A stretch of 64,000 nt of DNA from Myxacorys californica WJT36-NPBG1 (GTDB taxonomy: Bacteria; Cyanobacteriota; Cyanobacteriia; Leptolyngbyales; Leptolyngbyaceae), in contig JAHHHO010000023.1 in assembly GCA_019359315.1 (NCBI GenBank), forward strand, positions 1 through 64,000, written 5' to 3'. The notes under the pieces are model-generated. The model was not told where the DNA came from, ran no database searches, and saw nothing but the letters and a program-made list of their open reading frames with translations. Each line of letters opens with the position of its first letter. The stretch's first letter is position 1. The position numbers and the translations under genes are program-made. This document shows, piece by piece, positions 1-9,648 of the stretch.

Positions 1-71
1 GCTTTCCGGTTCAATCCAGTTAGCGCCCGCACTAATCGGTCTTGCTTCAGCACCCGTTGAATGTCTAGCAT
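1..71 (-). CDS. Transposase N-terminus, cut off by window edge
   Basis: On the minus strand an ATG at 71 opens a frame that runs off the left edge (23 codons visible, beginning MLDIQRVLKQDRLVRALTG). The wording resembles the N-terminus of IS5/DDE-type transposases common in cyanobacteria, which begin with a similar leader before the helix-turn-helix. Only this short piece is visible, so neither integrity nor the IS family can be settled. It ends just upstream of the diguanylate cyclase gene and is transcribed in the same direction. Confidence 0.5.
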   Translation of the reverse strand, partial: MLDIQRVLKQDRLVRALTGLNRK

Positions 72-129
72 TATCTCATCTCGTCACTGTTCTCTATTCT
101 CCCTTATTTACCGACAAGTCTATTACCAT

Positions 130-2328
130 TCAAGCGTCTGCGGTTTCTTCAAAATTGACGGCGCTAATGACATATCGATTTTTTCCAGCTTGTTTTGCCT
201 GATACATCGCTTCATCTGCCTTTTGTAACAGGGTTTCTAGGTCGTCTGCATGGGTTGGATAAAGACTAATTCCAATACTCGATGAGACCAGTAAGGTCTG
301 ACCTGAAATTGCAAACGCTTGAGACAGGGTATGCAAAATTTTTTCAGCGACGGTTGTTGCATTATTTAAGTCTGGAATCGATGGCAGCATCACAACAAAT
401 TCATCGCCGCCGAGCCGAGCGATCATATCGCTGGTTCGCAAGCATCCACTTAAGCGCCGTGCCACCGCTTGCAGTAGCAGATCCCCAACTCCATGACCCA
501 ACGTATCATTAATGCGTTTAAATCCATCTAAATCAAGAAACAAAACAGCGACTAACTTACCATTCTCACTTGCCCAATCTAAGCATTGACTTAACCGTTC
601 GTACAATAGATTTCGATTGGGTAATCCAGTCAATCCATCATGATTAGCGAGATAGCTCAGTCGGTCTTGCGATAAACGTAATTCTGCGTTTGAGCGAGAT
701 AGTTCTAACGTGGTTCGTCGCAATTCATTTTCAATGGTTTTGCGGTGCGTGATATCTCGAATCACACCAACTAAAAATCGGTTGCCTGCTGCGTCTTTGT
801 GCAGCGATCGCTTCGTAGCAATATGATAAGTTCTACCATCCGCACTCGTGAATTGTTCCTCGTGTTCTAATTCATGTCCGTTTTGAAACACCAACTCGTC
901 TTGCTGCCTGAAAATATCTGCTTCGTGAGCCGGAAAAATGTCGTAATCCGATTTTTCGACAAGTTCTTCAACAGGCTTTCCTAAAAATCTGGAGTACGCT
1001 TCGTTCAATACGATCCAACGATGATGTTTATCTTTAACAAACACCGGATCGGGAATGCTATTAATCACGCGATGTAAAAATTCTTTTGATCGCTTCAATT
1101 CTTCTTCGGTGTGAGCAATGTAGCTGATGATGACTAGGGCGGAGCCAGTCAAGGCTAAAAAACTGGGCACAACGGGAATAATCCACCCGACCAAAAACGC
1201 GCCGTAGCAAATGCTAATTAATCCGACTCCCACAAACAGGATTACCAGAGCGGTGCGATGCGGCGATCGCAGCTTCCAACTTAGGCCCGTGCCGATCGCC
1301 GCCCAAATCCAAATCCAAATCCACTCGATCGGTTCCGTCCAGGTCTGAAACAACGGTCGATTGTTGAGAGCGGCACTCAAAATTTGACTGATAAAATTCG
1401 CCTGAATTTCAACGCCTGCCATCAGTCCTGATGAGCCAAGCTGCAGTTTGGTGTAGGGTGTTGCCGAAAAGTCTTTGAGGCTAGTGGCGACCGCGCCAAT
1501 TAAAACAATGCGATCGCGCAACTGATCCGGCGGCACTTCTCCGTTGAGCAATTGCTTCAGCGAAAACATTTTGAATTGACCCGCCGCTCCTCGGAAGTTT
1601 GCCAGTACTTGATAGCCGCCGGCATCGGCTTGATTGTAAACTCCGTCGTTGGGCGTCAGTTGCGGAAAAACGGCATTTCTCAATTGCAGATAGCGGGGCT
1701 GCTTCACCCCTGGTTTAGGCTGAATCCCTTCTGCGCTCAAGTACCGTAATGCCAACTTAAGCGAGAAACTCTGATATCTCTTGCCGTTTACGGTCCAATA
1801 TAGAAGCGCCCGACGAATCTTGCGATCGCTGTCGTACACAATATTGTTAAAGCCAACCTGCCCGAGCCGTTTGAGCTTTGGAGAGGCTGCTACACCTGAC
1901 CCCTCGCGATCTTTTAGCTGCTCAATGCCTACTAGATTGGGCATGGATTGGTACGTACTGAGCAGATTAGAATTGCCCGACCCGACCGGAATATCTCGAT
2001 AAAAGTCAACACCTACAGCTCGTGGCTTGGCCGCTTGAATCGTTTGCAACACTGCCGCTAGCTGTGTATCGGATAGCGGCCAACCCAACTGCTGAATGTC
2101 CTCTTCATTCATGCCAATGATGACGATGCGATCGTCGATTGGTTCGGCTGGACGCAGCCGAAAAAACTGATCCACCGTACTCAATTCCCAAGTTTGCAGC
2201 ACGCCGCCTACTCGCAGACCAATCAGGCAGCTTGTCACTGCCGAAGCGGTAATCCAAATTCGCCCGCTCTCCCACACGGTGGTCAGCACGGTTGTCAAGA
2301 CTCGTCGCCACTCAAGATGCTTAATCAT
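130..2328 (-). CDS. CHASE2-PAS-GGDEF diguanylate cyclase
   Basis: Membrane-bound signalling enzyme predicted to make cyclic di-GMP from two GTP. The 732-residue protein has an N-terminal membrane anchor, an extracytoplasmic CHASE2 sensor domain (about residues 45-330), three membrane helices (about 335-410), a PAS domain (about 420-540), a short coiled linker and a C-terminal GGDEF domain. The catalytic GGDEF signature is intact. An RxxD product-inhibition site (RTSD) sits five residues upstream of it, so feedback control by c-di-GMP is likely. There is no EAL domain. The first membrane helix after CHASE2 contains alternating Trp-Ile coded by a hexanucleotide microsatellite near 1305. What CHASE2 senses is unknown. 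Family assignment is firm. Confidence 0.93.
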   Translation of the reverse strand: MIKHLEWRRVLTTVLTTVWESGRIWITASAVTSCLIGLRVGGVLQTWELSTVDQFFRLRPAEPIDDRIVIIGMNEEDIQQLGWPLSDTQLAAVLQTIQAAKPRAVGVDFYRDIPVGSGNSNLLSTYQSMPNLVGIEQLKDREGSGVAASPKLKRLGQVGFNNIVYDSDRKIRRALLYWTVNGKRYQSFSLKLALRYLSAEGIQPKPGVKQPRYLQLRNAVFPQLTPNDGVYNQADAGGYQVLANFRGAAGQFKMFSLKQLLNGEVPPDQLRDRIVLIGAVATSLKDFSATPYTKLQLGSSGLMAGVEIQANFISQILSAALNNRPLFQTWTEPIEWIWIWIWAAIGTGLSWKLRSPHRTALVILFVGVGLISICYGAFLVGWIIPVVPSFLALTGSALVIISYIAHTEEELKRSKEFLHRVINSIPDPVFVKDKHHRWIVLNEAYSRFLGKPVEELVEKSDYDIFPAHEADIFRQQDELVFQNGHELEHEEQFTSADGRTYHIATKRSLHKDAAGNRFLVGVIRDITHRKTIENELRRTTLELSRSNAELRLSQDRLSYLANHDGLTGLPNRNLLYERLSQCLDWASENGKLVAVLFLDLDGFKRINDTLGHGVGDLLLQAVARRLSGCLRTSDMIARLGGDEFVVMLPSIPDLNNATTVAEKILHTLSQAFAISGQTLLVSSSIGISLYPTHADDLETLLQKADEAMYQAKQAGKNRYVISAVNFEETADA

Positions 2329-2620
2329 GGGTTGGGTAGAACGGCGTTACACCAAGAACAAGCATGGATAGATCGCGTTTTACGTTCTGAAGTTTTATTA
2401 TCATCAGAGAGAGAACAAATTGACTACGCAAGGGGGCTTGCTGCCATTAACATCTCTCCAAGCAACTCCTGACTGGGCCTATATTGATAGAAATTTTATC
2501 ACGGGAATCAAGAAGGGGTCAGAGAAGAGAAGAGCCAAAATCAAGTGTGCTTTGATGCACATCACTTATGGTGATTTTGCTTAAACCTCTGCTTAAACCA
2601 TTCGAGAAAGATTTGCTGCC

Positions 2621-3583
2621 CTAACGCGGCTGCGCAATCTGCTGAATGACCTGATGCCCTAATTTGCTGCCATCGAGCCGATCGACCTCTCGCACACCCG
2701 TTGGACTTGTCACATTCACCTCAGTTAAATAGCCGCCAATCACATCTATGCCCACAAAGGTGAGTTGATCGCGCTGTAGTGCGGGAGCTAACATCGCACA
2801 GATTTCGCGATCGCGATCGCTAATTTCGGTTTGGGCGCTGCGCCCTCCCACGGCCATATTTCCTCGAAACTCATTGCCCGTAGGAATTCGGTTGACGGCT
2901 CCAATCGGGGTTCCGTTCAGCAGAATGATCCGTTTATCACCATCTTTAGCGGCAGGCAAATAGCTTTGCACCATAATTGGCACTTTCCCCTGCTGAGTGC
3001 TGATTTCGATCAACGAATTGAAGTTGCGATCGCCCGGCTGCAAAAATAAAATGCCTTCCCCCGCTTTGCCGTTGAGGGGTTTCAGCACGGCCGCTCCCTC
3101 GCGGTCTAAAAACTGCCGAATCACCTGCTTATCTTGGGTGACAATTGTATCGGGAATCGCATCCGTAAATTGCAGAGCATACATTTTCTCATTGGCAGCT
3201 CGAATGCCCCTAGGCGAGTTGACCACCTGAGTTTTTGCCGGGTCGATGTAATCCAAAATATAAGTGGCGAAAAGGTAGGCCTCATCGACCGGCGGGTCTT
3301 TTCGCATGAACACTACGTCCATCTCTTCGAGCGGTTGAAATAGCGCTTCTCCAATCGAGTACCACTGCGCGATCGCGACCCATCGATTTTCACCTAGCGT
3401 CACAGGGGTCAGCGTCACGGGTTCGAGCAATGCCCACGCCTTGCCACTGACAACACTTAAGCGATCGAGTTGCGTCACCCACACTTCATGCCCTAACTCT
3501 TGAGCGGCTTCCATAAACGCCACGCTGGTGTCATGAGTGGGGTCGAGACGATGGATCGGATCGATGATGAATGCAAATTTCAC
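2621..3583 (-). CDS. gshB: Glutathione synthetase
   Basis: ATP-grasp ligase joining gamma-glutamylcysteine and glycine to form glutathione, the last step of the pathway, in the cytoplasm. The start is taken as GTG at 3583 (VKFAFIIDPIHRLDPTHDTS), because homologues begin with MKFAFIIDP; a longer open frame to 3676 adds 31 residues with no family support. The length is then about 320 residues, normal for bacterial GshB. Visible marks are the N-terminal PRE-ATP-grasp domain, the segment with LKPLNGKAGEGI for nucleotide binding, and VNVTSPTG near the C-terminus. It lies 122 bp downstream of glutaredoxin grxC on the same strand, a pairing seen in other cyanobacteria that joins glutathione production with its use. 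Confidence 0.95.
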   Translation of the reverse strand: MKFAFIIDPIHRLDPTHDTSVAFMEAAQELGHEVWVTQLDRLSVVSGKAWALLEPVTLTPVTLGENRWVAIAQWYSIGEALFQPLEEMDVVFMRKDPPVDEAYLFATYILDYIDPAKTQVVNSPRGIRAANEKMYALQFTDAIPDTIVTQDKQVIRQFLDREGAAVLKPLNGKAGEGILFLQPGDRNFNSLIEISTQQGKVPIMVQSYLPAAKDGDKRIILLNGTPIGAVNRIPTGNEFRGNMAVGGRSAQTEISDRDREICAMLAPALQRDQLTFVGIDVIGGYLTEVNVTSPTGVREVDRLDGSKLGHQVIQQIAQPR

Positions 3584-3705
3584 AAGCAATGTCCTAAGTT
3601 TTTGAATTCGGCTGGCAGCAGATTTTGCAGCGGATGTAACGGAGCAAGACTCACCTGCTCGCCCATCTGTTGCCAACGAGAGACCGTTTTTAACCGCAAA
3701 TTGCT

Positions 3706-3972
3706 TTAGCTTGCTGCTTGCAGCAGTGCATCAAGTTTTCCAGCCCGATCGAGGGCATGAATATCATCACAGCCGCCAATATGCTGATCGTTGATAAAAA
3801 TTTGTGGGACAGAACGCCGTCCACCTGAGCGCTCCGCCATTTTCATGCGTCCAGGTTCGTCGCCATCTAGATTGTATTCGGTGTACTGAACGCCTTTGCG
3901 ATCGAGCAGTGCTTTCGCCCGGATGCAGAAGGGGCAGGTACTCCAGATGTAGATTTCAACAGTAGGAGCCAT
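3706..3972 (-). CDS. grxC: Glutaredoxin 3
   Basis: Small dithiol glutaredoxin of 88 residues that reduces disulfides and glutathione-mixed disulfides using glutathione. The active site CPFC is at residues 14-17 (normally CPYC; Phe is a tolerated variant), the cis-proline motif SVPQIFI is near residue 55, and the GGCDD glutathione-binding loop is near residue 67. Length and layout match bacterial GrxC. It is the upstream member of a likely two-gene unit with gshB, which supplies its substrate. Confidence 0.95.
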   Translation of the reverse strand: MAPTVEIYIWSTCPFCIRAKALLDRKGVQYTEYNLDGDEPGRMKMAERSGGRRSVPQIFINDQHIGGCDDIHALDRAGKLDALLQAAS

Positions 3973-4008
3973 AGTCTTTCAATAGTAATATTTCTTAAAT
4001 TTTAAGCG

Positions 4009-4620
4009 CTAATGACAGATCCAACCATTCAGCGTGAACCGACTTTGGGCAAAGGCGCGGGACGGGCACAACACTGGCAAGACTTCATGAAGATAATGGC
4101 TTGGGAAGAAGACAATCGTGTTATTGCGCGGCTCGATGGTCACCGAGGTTTCTGCTGATTCGTACCATCCGGTTTCTACATTGAGGTCATAGAGGCGCAA
4201 CTCTCCTCCCGAAAATCCTTTCGGTTCTTGGTAAAAATAGTACACATACGACAGTTCTCGGCGGGCCACTTCAGCGCTGCCGTTGTCGTTGTGCATTTTG
4301 TAATAGTCGCCATCGTTGTGCGCCGTTAGCTGAATCTCGATCTGCGATACCTGAAAGGGTGGATGATCTAACTGAGTAAAAACAGTCGGCAAAACCGCTT
4401 CTACCTGTTGCACCATCCACTGAGACAAGTCTGGAAACTCGTAGAGAATTTTTGATTTTCGATAGTCCGTTTCACCCGTTGAGGTGGTAGTGGGGACAAA
4501 GTTAGATTCCTGATGCAGCACATAATCGAGCAGACGTGAAGTGCCCTGCAAGGTTGGCAGCCTCGATGGGTTCAGAAACTGATCCAGTTGAAGATACTTC
4601 GCCGCCTGAATCACGCTCAT
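4009..4620 (-). CDS. 2OG-Fe(II) oxygenase, prolyl 4-hydroxylase-like
   Basis: A 203-residue protein of the 2-oxoglutarate/Fe(II)-dependent dioxygenase superfamily (P4Hc type). The iron-binding triad is visible: HND (His and Asp of HxD) around residue 116, and a distal His in SHYLHEVLPV around residue 178, followed by an Arg (SRFTLNGWI) suited to binding 2-oxoglutarate. It probably hydroxylates a protein or small molecule, but the substrate cannot be read from sequence. Its ATG overlaps the hflX stop codon (ATGA), so translational coupling with that GTPase gene is likely. Confidence 0.85.
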   Translation of the reverse strand: MSVIQAAKYLQLDQFLNPSRLPTLQGTSRLLDYVLHQESNFVPTTTSTGETDYRKSKILYEFPDLSQWMVQQVEAVLPTVFTQLDHPPFQVSQIEIQLTAHNDGDYYKMHNDNGSAEVARRELSYVYYFYQEPKGFSGGELRLYDLNVETGWYESAETSVTIEPRNNTIVFFPSHYLHEVLPVLCPSRAFAQSRFTLNGWICH

Positions 4621-6311
4621 GTGGATACCGCATAGCTAACCAATTGACAGAGCCGTTGCCGCAGCGTTTCTAAGCCCAACCGCTCGTGAGCTGAGATAAA
4701 CGCGGCTTGAGGAAATTCTTCCCGTGCGATCGCTAGGGTTGCCCCATCGACTTGATCAATTTTATTAAATGCGACCAGGGCTGGACCAGGAGAAATAGGC
4801 ATTTCTGACAAAATCTGCATCACCGCTCGAATCTGACTTTGCCACGCTGGGTGGGATAGATCCACCACATGCAGCAAGGCATCGGCTTCAGTGACTTCCT
4901 CTAATGTGGCCCGGAACGCATCCATCAGGGAAGGCGGCAACTCATGGATAAATCCCACGGTGTCAGTGAGCAGCATCGACGTTGACTCATGGGTTTCTGG
5001 ATTGGAAACCATCAGCCGCCGAGTCGTTGGATCGAGCGTAGCAAAGAGTTGATCGGCGGTATAGACCTCTGCATTGGTCAACGCATTTAGCAATGTAGAT
5101 TTACCAGCGTTGGTATAGCCAATCACGGCGATCGAGGCGACTTCTTGATGTTGCCTGCGTTGCCGCAATCGCGCGCGGTGAGCCTGGAGCTGATCCACCT
5201 CTTGCTGAAGCCGCGAAATGCGTCGCTGAATGCTTCTTCGTTCTGTTTCAAGTTTTGTCTCTCCCGGGCCTCTTGTGCCGATGCCGCCGCCTAATCGAGA
5301 CATGGCTTGTCCGCGTCCTGCAAGCCTGGGCAGCATATATTCCAGCTGAGCTAGCTCGACTTGGAGTTTACCTGCTCCCGATCGCGCTCGTTGGGCAAAA
5401 ATATCGAGAATCACTTCGGTGCGATCGACCACTCGAATGCCGATCTGCGTCTCCAAGTTTCGCACCTGCGCTGGTGACAGGTCGCGATCAAAGACAATCA
5501 AATTTGCCCCGATCGTCTGTGCCGTGAGCGAAATTTCCTGCACTTTTCCTTCGCCGACTACGGTTTGAGGATGGGGACGAGGACGTTTTTGTTTCAACGT
5601 TTGTAGCACTTCTCCGCCTGCCGTATCCACCAACCGAGCCAATTCCTGTAGACCATCCTCAAAGCGCTGCGGGGATAGATTAGCCGTCTGCACCCCCACG
5701 ACCAACACCTGATCATGATCGCCATCCACCTGTTGCCCGGCCGATTCGCGCTGAAATTCTTCCTCTAGTCCTTCAACTAGGTCTAGAAAATCTTGGTTAG
5801 CAACGATATCGAGACTAAGGGCAGGCGAAACCGTCCAGTTGGCTTCTGGGTGAGGAACCAAATGCGCTAGGTAGGCCGCTTTCACATATCCGGTGGCGCC
5901 ACCGCCGCGCCGCTCGAAACCGCCACCTGTGAGAGTCAGCGCTACAAGAGCATCAAGTCGCTGAATTGCCATAGCCGTCAGCGCTGACTCTCCAGGCGGA
6001 TCTTGTTTGAGTTGAGTCGCAATACACCGAATACCGCACAGACGCTCTGCCCCGTAGCGAGGGAGTTCTAGCGGCGGAATCTGGGTTTGCCTCGGTGTGC
6101 CGACGCCAACGCGAATCACCTGCCCGCGCCGATTGATATAAGCACAGACAGGCTGGTTCAGATCTGTACTAATGGCAGCGAGGCGCTGAGCAAATTCTGG
6201 CGTGGTGATGCGATCGCCGGGTAGACGCTGATGGTACAAGCGCTGCAACTGCTTTAACTGACTAGATTTGAGACCTTGAAGATGACCGTAAACCGTTTCG
6301 ATAAGGATCAC
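4617..6311 (-). CDS. hflX: GTPase HflX, ribosome-splitting
   Basis: GTPase of the HflX family, known to split stalled or stress-inactivated ribosomes. In this 564-residue protein the HflX N-terminal domain (about 195-330), the glycine-rich linker with RLGGGIGTRGPGET (about 340) and a coiled-coil helix precede the G domain. G1 is GYTNAGKST, G3 is DTVGF and G4 is NKID. The first ~190 residues extend beyond the E. coli protein (about 426 aa); long N-termini are common in cyanobacterial HflX. The stop codon overlaps the start of the 2OG oxygenase gene, suggesting one mRNA. Confidence 0.94.
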   Translation of the reverse strand: MILIETVYGHLQGLKSSQLKQLQRLYHQRLPGDRITTPEFAQRLAAISTDLNQPVCAYINRRGQVIRVGVGTPRQTQIPPLELPRYGAERLCGIRCIATQLKQDPPGESALTAMAIQRLDALVALTLTGGGFERRGGGATGYVKAAYLAHLVPHPEANWTVSPALSLDIVANQDFLDLVEGLEEEFQRESAGQQVDGDHDQVLVVGVQTANLSPQRFEDGLQELARLVDTAGGEVLQTLKQKRPRPHPQTVVGEGKVQEISLTAQTIGANLIVFDRDLSPAQVRNLETQIGIRVVDRTEVILDIFAQRARSGAGKLQVELAQLEYMLPRLAGRGQAMSRLGGGIGTRGPGETKLETERRSIQRRISRLQQEVDQLQAHRARLRQRRQHQEVASIAVIGYTNAGKSTLLNALTNAEVYTADQLFATLDPTTRRLMVSNPETHESTSMLLTDTVGFIHELPPSLMDAFRATLEEVTEADALLHVVDLSHPAWQSQIRAVMQILSEMPISPGPALVAFNKIDQVDGATLAIAREEFPQAAFISAHERLGLETLRQRLCQLVSYAVST

Positions 6312-6455
6312 TTGCCTAACGCTACTGTCTCTATATTAGATCTCCAGATTCCGACTAAACAAGGTTCTGTCTTTCCATCGGAGAATTATTAGATCTTTAC
6401 AGCATGCAGTCTTTTGAAGCGAGTAGAGCCAATCGGGGTGCTTTGGATCAGTTCA

Positions 6456-6482
6456 CAAAAAAAGAGGGATTACTCCCTCTTA
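6456..6482 (-). terminator. Rho-independent terminator of rpsA
   Basis: On the minus strand AAGAGGG and CCCTCTT pair around a six-base loop and are followed by a run of seven or more T. It lies about 30 bases after the rpsA stop codon. This is a textbook intrinsic terminator. Confidence 0.88.
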
Positions 6483-6510
6483 CAGTGTTAATCGCTTTGT
6501 AGAGTTGCGA

Positions 6511-7584
6511 TTATTCTTCAGTGACAGGCACTAACTCTGCTTCTGGAGTCGCTTCAGGCACTTCTTCAACGGCTGAAGGGATTTCCGGCTCCTCAACAGC
6601 GGAAGGAATTTCTAATTCCTCCTCTTCTGTAGGTGCTTCGATCGCAGGTGGTGCTTCTGCAACGGCAGCCGGTGCCCCGCCCTGCTGTTGCTGCATTACC
6701 GTTTCGCGATACTTAGCGGCCATTTCCTCGGCTTTCTCATACACCACACTCGGGTTCTTCACCATATCGCCCGGTTCTGGCTCAAGCTGCTTCGTCGAGA
6801 GCGAAATCCGCCCCCGCTCAGCATCAAGATCAATGATCATGACTTTAACTTCGTCATTCACATTGAACACGCTGTGGGGCGTATCAATGTGATCGTGAGA
6901 AATTTCAGAAATGTGTAGCAAACCGCTAACACCGCCGATATCAATGAACGCACCATAAGGCTTGATGCCGCGCACCGTGCCAATCACGACTTCGCCAACT
7001 TCCAGACGGTTCATCTTACGCTCAACCAGCGCCCGACGATGGCTCAGAACGAGACGGTTGCGCTCTTCGTCTACTTCTAAAAACTTGAGCGGTAACTCTT
7101 CAGCGACTAATTCTTCCTTCGGCTTGCGAGTGCTGATGTGAGAGCCAGGAATAAAGCCGCGCAGTCCTTCAATGCGAACCAGCGCTCCGCCTCTGTTGGT
7201 GGCAAATACAATCGATCGCACCGTAGCATCTTCGGCTTGGAGTTGGCGAACCCGCTCCCATGCTCGCATGTACTCAATCCGGCGAATTGAGAGGGTTAAC
7301 TGTCCATCTTCATTCTCGTCTGCCAAGATGAAGAACTCCCGCGTTTCGTTGGATTGCAACACCTCGTCGGGGTTATCCACGCGGTTGATCGACATTTCCT
7401 GAATCGGAATATAGGCAGCCGTCTTAGCACCAATGTCAATCAGCGCACCTCTTGGCTCTAGGCTAAATACGGTTCCGGCTACAACATCTCCCGGACTGAA
7501 ATGATAGTCGTATTTATCTAGTAAAGCCGCAAAGTCTTCGTGGGTAAAACCGACATCCATAGCTACTGTGTTCTGATTGACCAT
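6511..7584 (-). CDS. rpsA: 30S ribosomal protein S1
   Basis: RNA-binding ribosomal protein that helps load mRNA on the 30S subunit. The start at 7584 (MVNQNTVAMDVGFTHEDF) matches cyanobacterial homologues; an upstream extension to 7644 does not. The protein has 357 residues with three S1 (OB-fold) domains (about 30-100, 115-180, 195-265), the short cyanobacterial form rather than the six-domain E. coli form. Domain 3 is the best conserved (KPYGAFIDIGGVSGLLHISEIS). The C-terminal ~60 residues are acidic, Glu/Pro/Ala-rich low complexity with IPSAVEE occurring twice, probably disordered. It is a single gene with its own terminator. Confidence 0.95.
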   Translation of the reverse strand: MVNQNTVAMDVGFTHEDFAALLDKYDYHFSPGDVVAGTVFSLEPRGALIDIGAKTAAYIPIQEMSINRVDNPDEVLQSNETREFFILADENEDGQLTLSIRRIEYMRAWERVRQLQAEDATVRSIVFATNRGGALVRIEGLRGFIPGSHISTRKPKEELVAEELPLKFLEVDEERNRLVLSHRRALVERKMNRLEVGEVVIGTVRGIKPYGAFIDIGGVSGLLHISEISHDHIDTPHSVFNVNDEVKVMIIDLDAERGRISLSTKQLEPEPGDMVKNPSVVYEKAEEMAAKYRETVMQQQQGGAPAAVAEAPPAIEAPTEEEELEIPSAVEEPEIPSAVEEVPEATPEAELVPVTEE

Positions 7585-7850
7585 GCTAATTGTTTTCCTA
7601 GTTGTCTCCGTAAAAAATCGCCTCCTGCTGATGCATATGCACATCCGGAAAATGTGCAGCCTACACCTTCATCCCTTAGGATCTAAGGAACGGTTTGGAC
7701 GGATTAGTGAGTTCAGAATTCTTATGATAGCTCAATCTCTCTCTCATAACACAGGGCGTTTGACTTCTTAGAGAGAGTTATCGAATGGCGCGATCGACAC
7801 TTTGAAATCAGGGTTTTCTTAATTTCTCCAAGTTGTAGAAGTGAGGCAGA

Positions 7851-9560
7851 TTAGGTTCCTGGCTTTAAATAGTCAAGTAAGCGATCGCCCGAATCGGCGC
7901 GGACGAGTCCTACGGCAATATCGGGCAGTGTTGTAACGTTGGGATAAACCAAGTAGCGCGGTTCCCACTGGGGACGAAACTTCTCCTTAAATTGATGTAA
8001 TCCTTTGAAGTTGTAGAACTGATTGAGATGCTCAAAGAAGTAGTGCAATCCTTTCTCGACTCGATGAGCGCTCGGTGATTCTCCCACTCCGGCAAGGGGG
8101 GATAAGCTGAAATTAAAGCTGTCGTATCCGGCTTGCTGGAAGTGCTGCAATAGCGATGCAAACAGAAAATCCATTGTGCCTTTTTCGGCGTCGTGGCAAT
8201 GGCGCATCAAATCAATGGTGACTTCATGACGTTGATATTTTGAGAGCAAATTGGCAAAGGCAATGATCTTGCCATTGGAGTTGTAAAGTACGGCGATGTG
8301 ACACTGCTGCAAGTAATCTTGATCAAACCATCCGATCGAGAACTGCTTTTCTGATCCTTGCTTTAGTTGCAGCCATTCGTCACTGACGGGCTTTAATCGA
8401 TCGATTAGAGTATTGTCAATCGGGGGTTCGTAGACTTGAAATCGATGTCCGGCTTTGGTGAATCGATTGATTGCGGTTCTAAAATCTTGGTTGGCTTTTC
8501 CTTTGAGGTTGAAGGTGTGCAGATCGACGATCGCTTCTTCGCCAATTTGCACCCAACGGTAGCCAAACGATTTGTAAAGTGGCAATTGATCGGGCATTGC
8601 TTCGTAGAAGGTGGGAAACCAATCGTTGCGATCGCAAAAGTATTGAAACCCCTTCAACGTTTCCCAGCGATCGTAAAGTGGACCAATCGGATCGCCGAGC
8701 GCGATCGCGGCTCGACCTTTGGCAACATACGCCACAACGCTTTGACCCGACGGACTAAAATAGTAGGATTTGTCGGGCAGCAGTGCTAAGCGTGCTAGAG
8801 AAGACCGTCCGTGCTGATCAATAATGTCGCGGGCGCGATCGCGATCGATTAGCGTTGCCGGATCGCCGCGCAACAACACAGGACGCAAGACCATGAGTAA
8901 CGCATAGGTTAACGTAATGGCTCCGACTGCATAAATCGAATTGGCAAAGAAAAGCGCAAACTGTCCCTTCGGTTCTAATCCAGCGTTGTCTGCTGTAAAG
9001 AATATCGCTAAGGTCTGGAGAATCGAATCTTTAAAACTAAAGTTAACCGGAGTGCCATTGACGTTGAAATAGCCATCGAGAATATAAAATCCGGCGGTTC
9101 CGTACGCTAGGGTAAATAGAGCGGCAACGATCAGAATGCGAATGCCTTGAGCGCTCGATGGAGGATCGGATTGAGCGGTATAGAGTCTGCGAATCAAAAA
9201 CAAATGGGCGAGAAGCGCGATCGCGAGCGTGCTTTCTTCAAAATCTAAGCCTTTGATCAGATGGCTAATGATCGAGAGTCCCAATAGAATGACCGTAATA
9301 TACCAAGCCATTCGCTTTCGTCTAGCTAAGTTCACCGCCAAGGTAATTAAGACAAATCCAGAGAGGGCGGCAAATAAATGTCCTCCTGCTTGTACAGAAA
9401 ACGGGAGAAACAGCCCTAGCAAAGCAGATCGCCTAGGAACACTCGGCGTCACAGCCGAAAGTAAATTGACCAACCCTGTTACCCCGGTTAGTACGGTCGC
9501 GATCCATAACCCCAGTCGGCTTCGACGAGAGAGCGTATCAGTCCGGTTTCGCTGTTTCAT
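7851..9560 (-). CDS. MprF-like phosphatidylglycerol aminoacyltransferase (DUF2156)
   Basis: Integral membrane protein with about six N-terminal helices and a C-terminal DUF2156 domain, the catalytic part of lysyl-/alanyl-phosphatidylglycerol synthases. It would transfer an amino acid from aminoacyl-tRNA to a membrane lipid, changing surface charge. Recognisable parts are the acyltransferase-like segments AIALGDPIG and FSLSPLAGVG and the C-terminal FKEKFRPQWEPRYLVYP. It is shorter than full MprF (about 850 aa) and lacks the flippase half. An ATG at 9560 (MKQRNRTDT) is preferred; a GTG at 9584 is also possible. A predicted serine esterase lies just upstream on the same strand, an arrangement like lipid synthase/hydrolase pairs elsewhere. 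The amino acid used is unknown. Confidence 0.85.
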   Translation of the reverse strand: MKQRNRTDTLSRRSRLGLWIATVLTGVTGLVNLLSAVTPSVPRRSALLGLFLPFSVQAGGHLFAALSGFVLITLAVNLARRKRMAWYITVILLGLSIISHLIKGLDFEESTLAIALLAHLFLIRRLYTAQSDPPSSAQGIRILIVAALFTLAYGTAGFYILDGYFNVNGTPVNFSFKDSILQTLAIFFTADNAGLEPKGQFALFFANSIYAVGAITLTYALLMVLRPVLLRGDPATLIDRDRARDIIDQHGRSSLARLALLPDKSYYFSPSGQSVVAYVAKGRAAIALGDPIGPLYDRWETLKGFQYFCDRNDWFPTFYEAMPDQLPLYKSFGYRWVQIGEEAIVDLHTFNLKGKANQDFRTAINRFTKAGHRFQVYEPPIDNTLIDRLKPVSDEWLQLKQGSEKQFSIGWFDQDYLQQCHIAVLYNSNGKIIAFANLLSKYQRHEVTIDLMRHCHDAEKGTMDFLFASLLQHFQQAGYDSFNFSLSPLAGVGESPSAHRVEKGLHYFFEHLNQFYNFKGLHQFKEKFRPQWEPRYLVYPNVTTLPDIAVGLVRADSGDRLLDYLKPGT

Positions 9561-9648
9561 TCCATGTGTGCAGCTTGAGATCACGTTTTCTCAAAAAATG
9601 AAGTGTTTCAAAAAATAGCGGTGGAGCGTGATTAATTCGCTAAACATA

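Noticed and set aside
6521-6892. 123-codon Ser/Ala/Gly-rich plus-strand frame
   Set aside because: It is the antisense of the low-complexity acidic tail of rpsA; composition explained by that gene.
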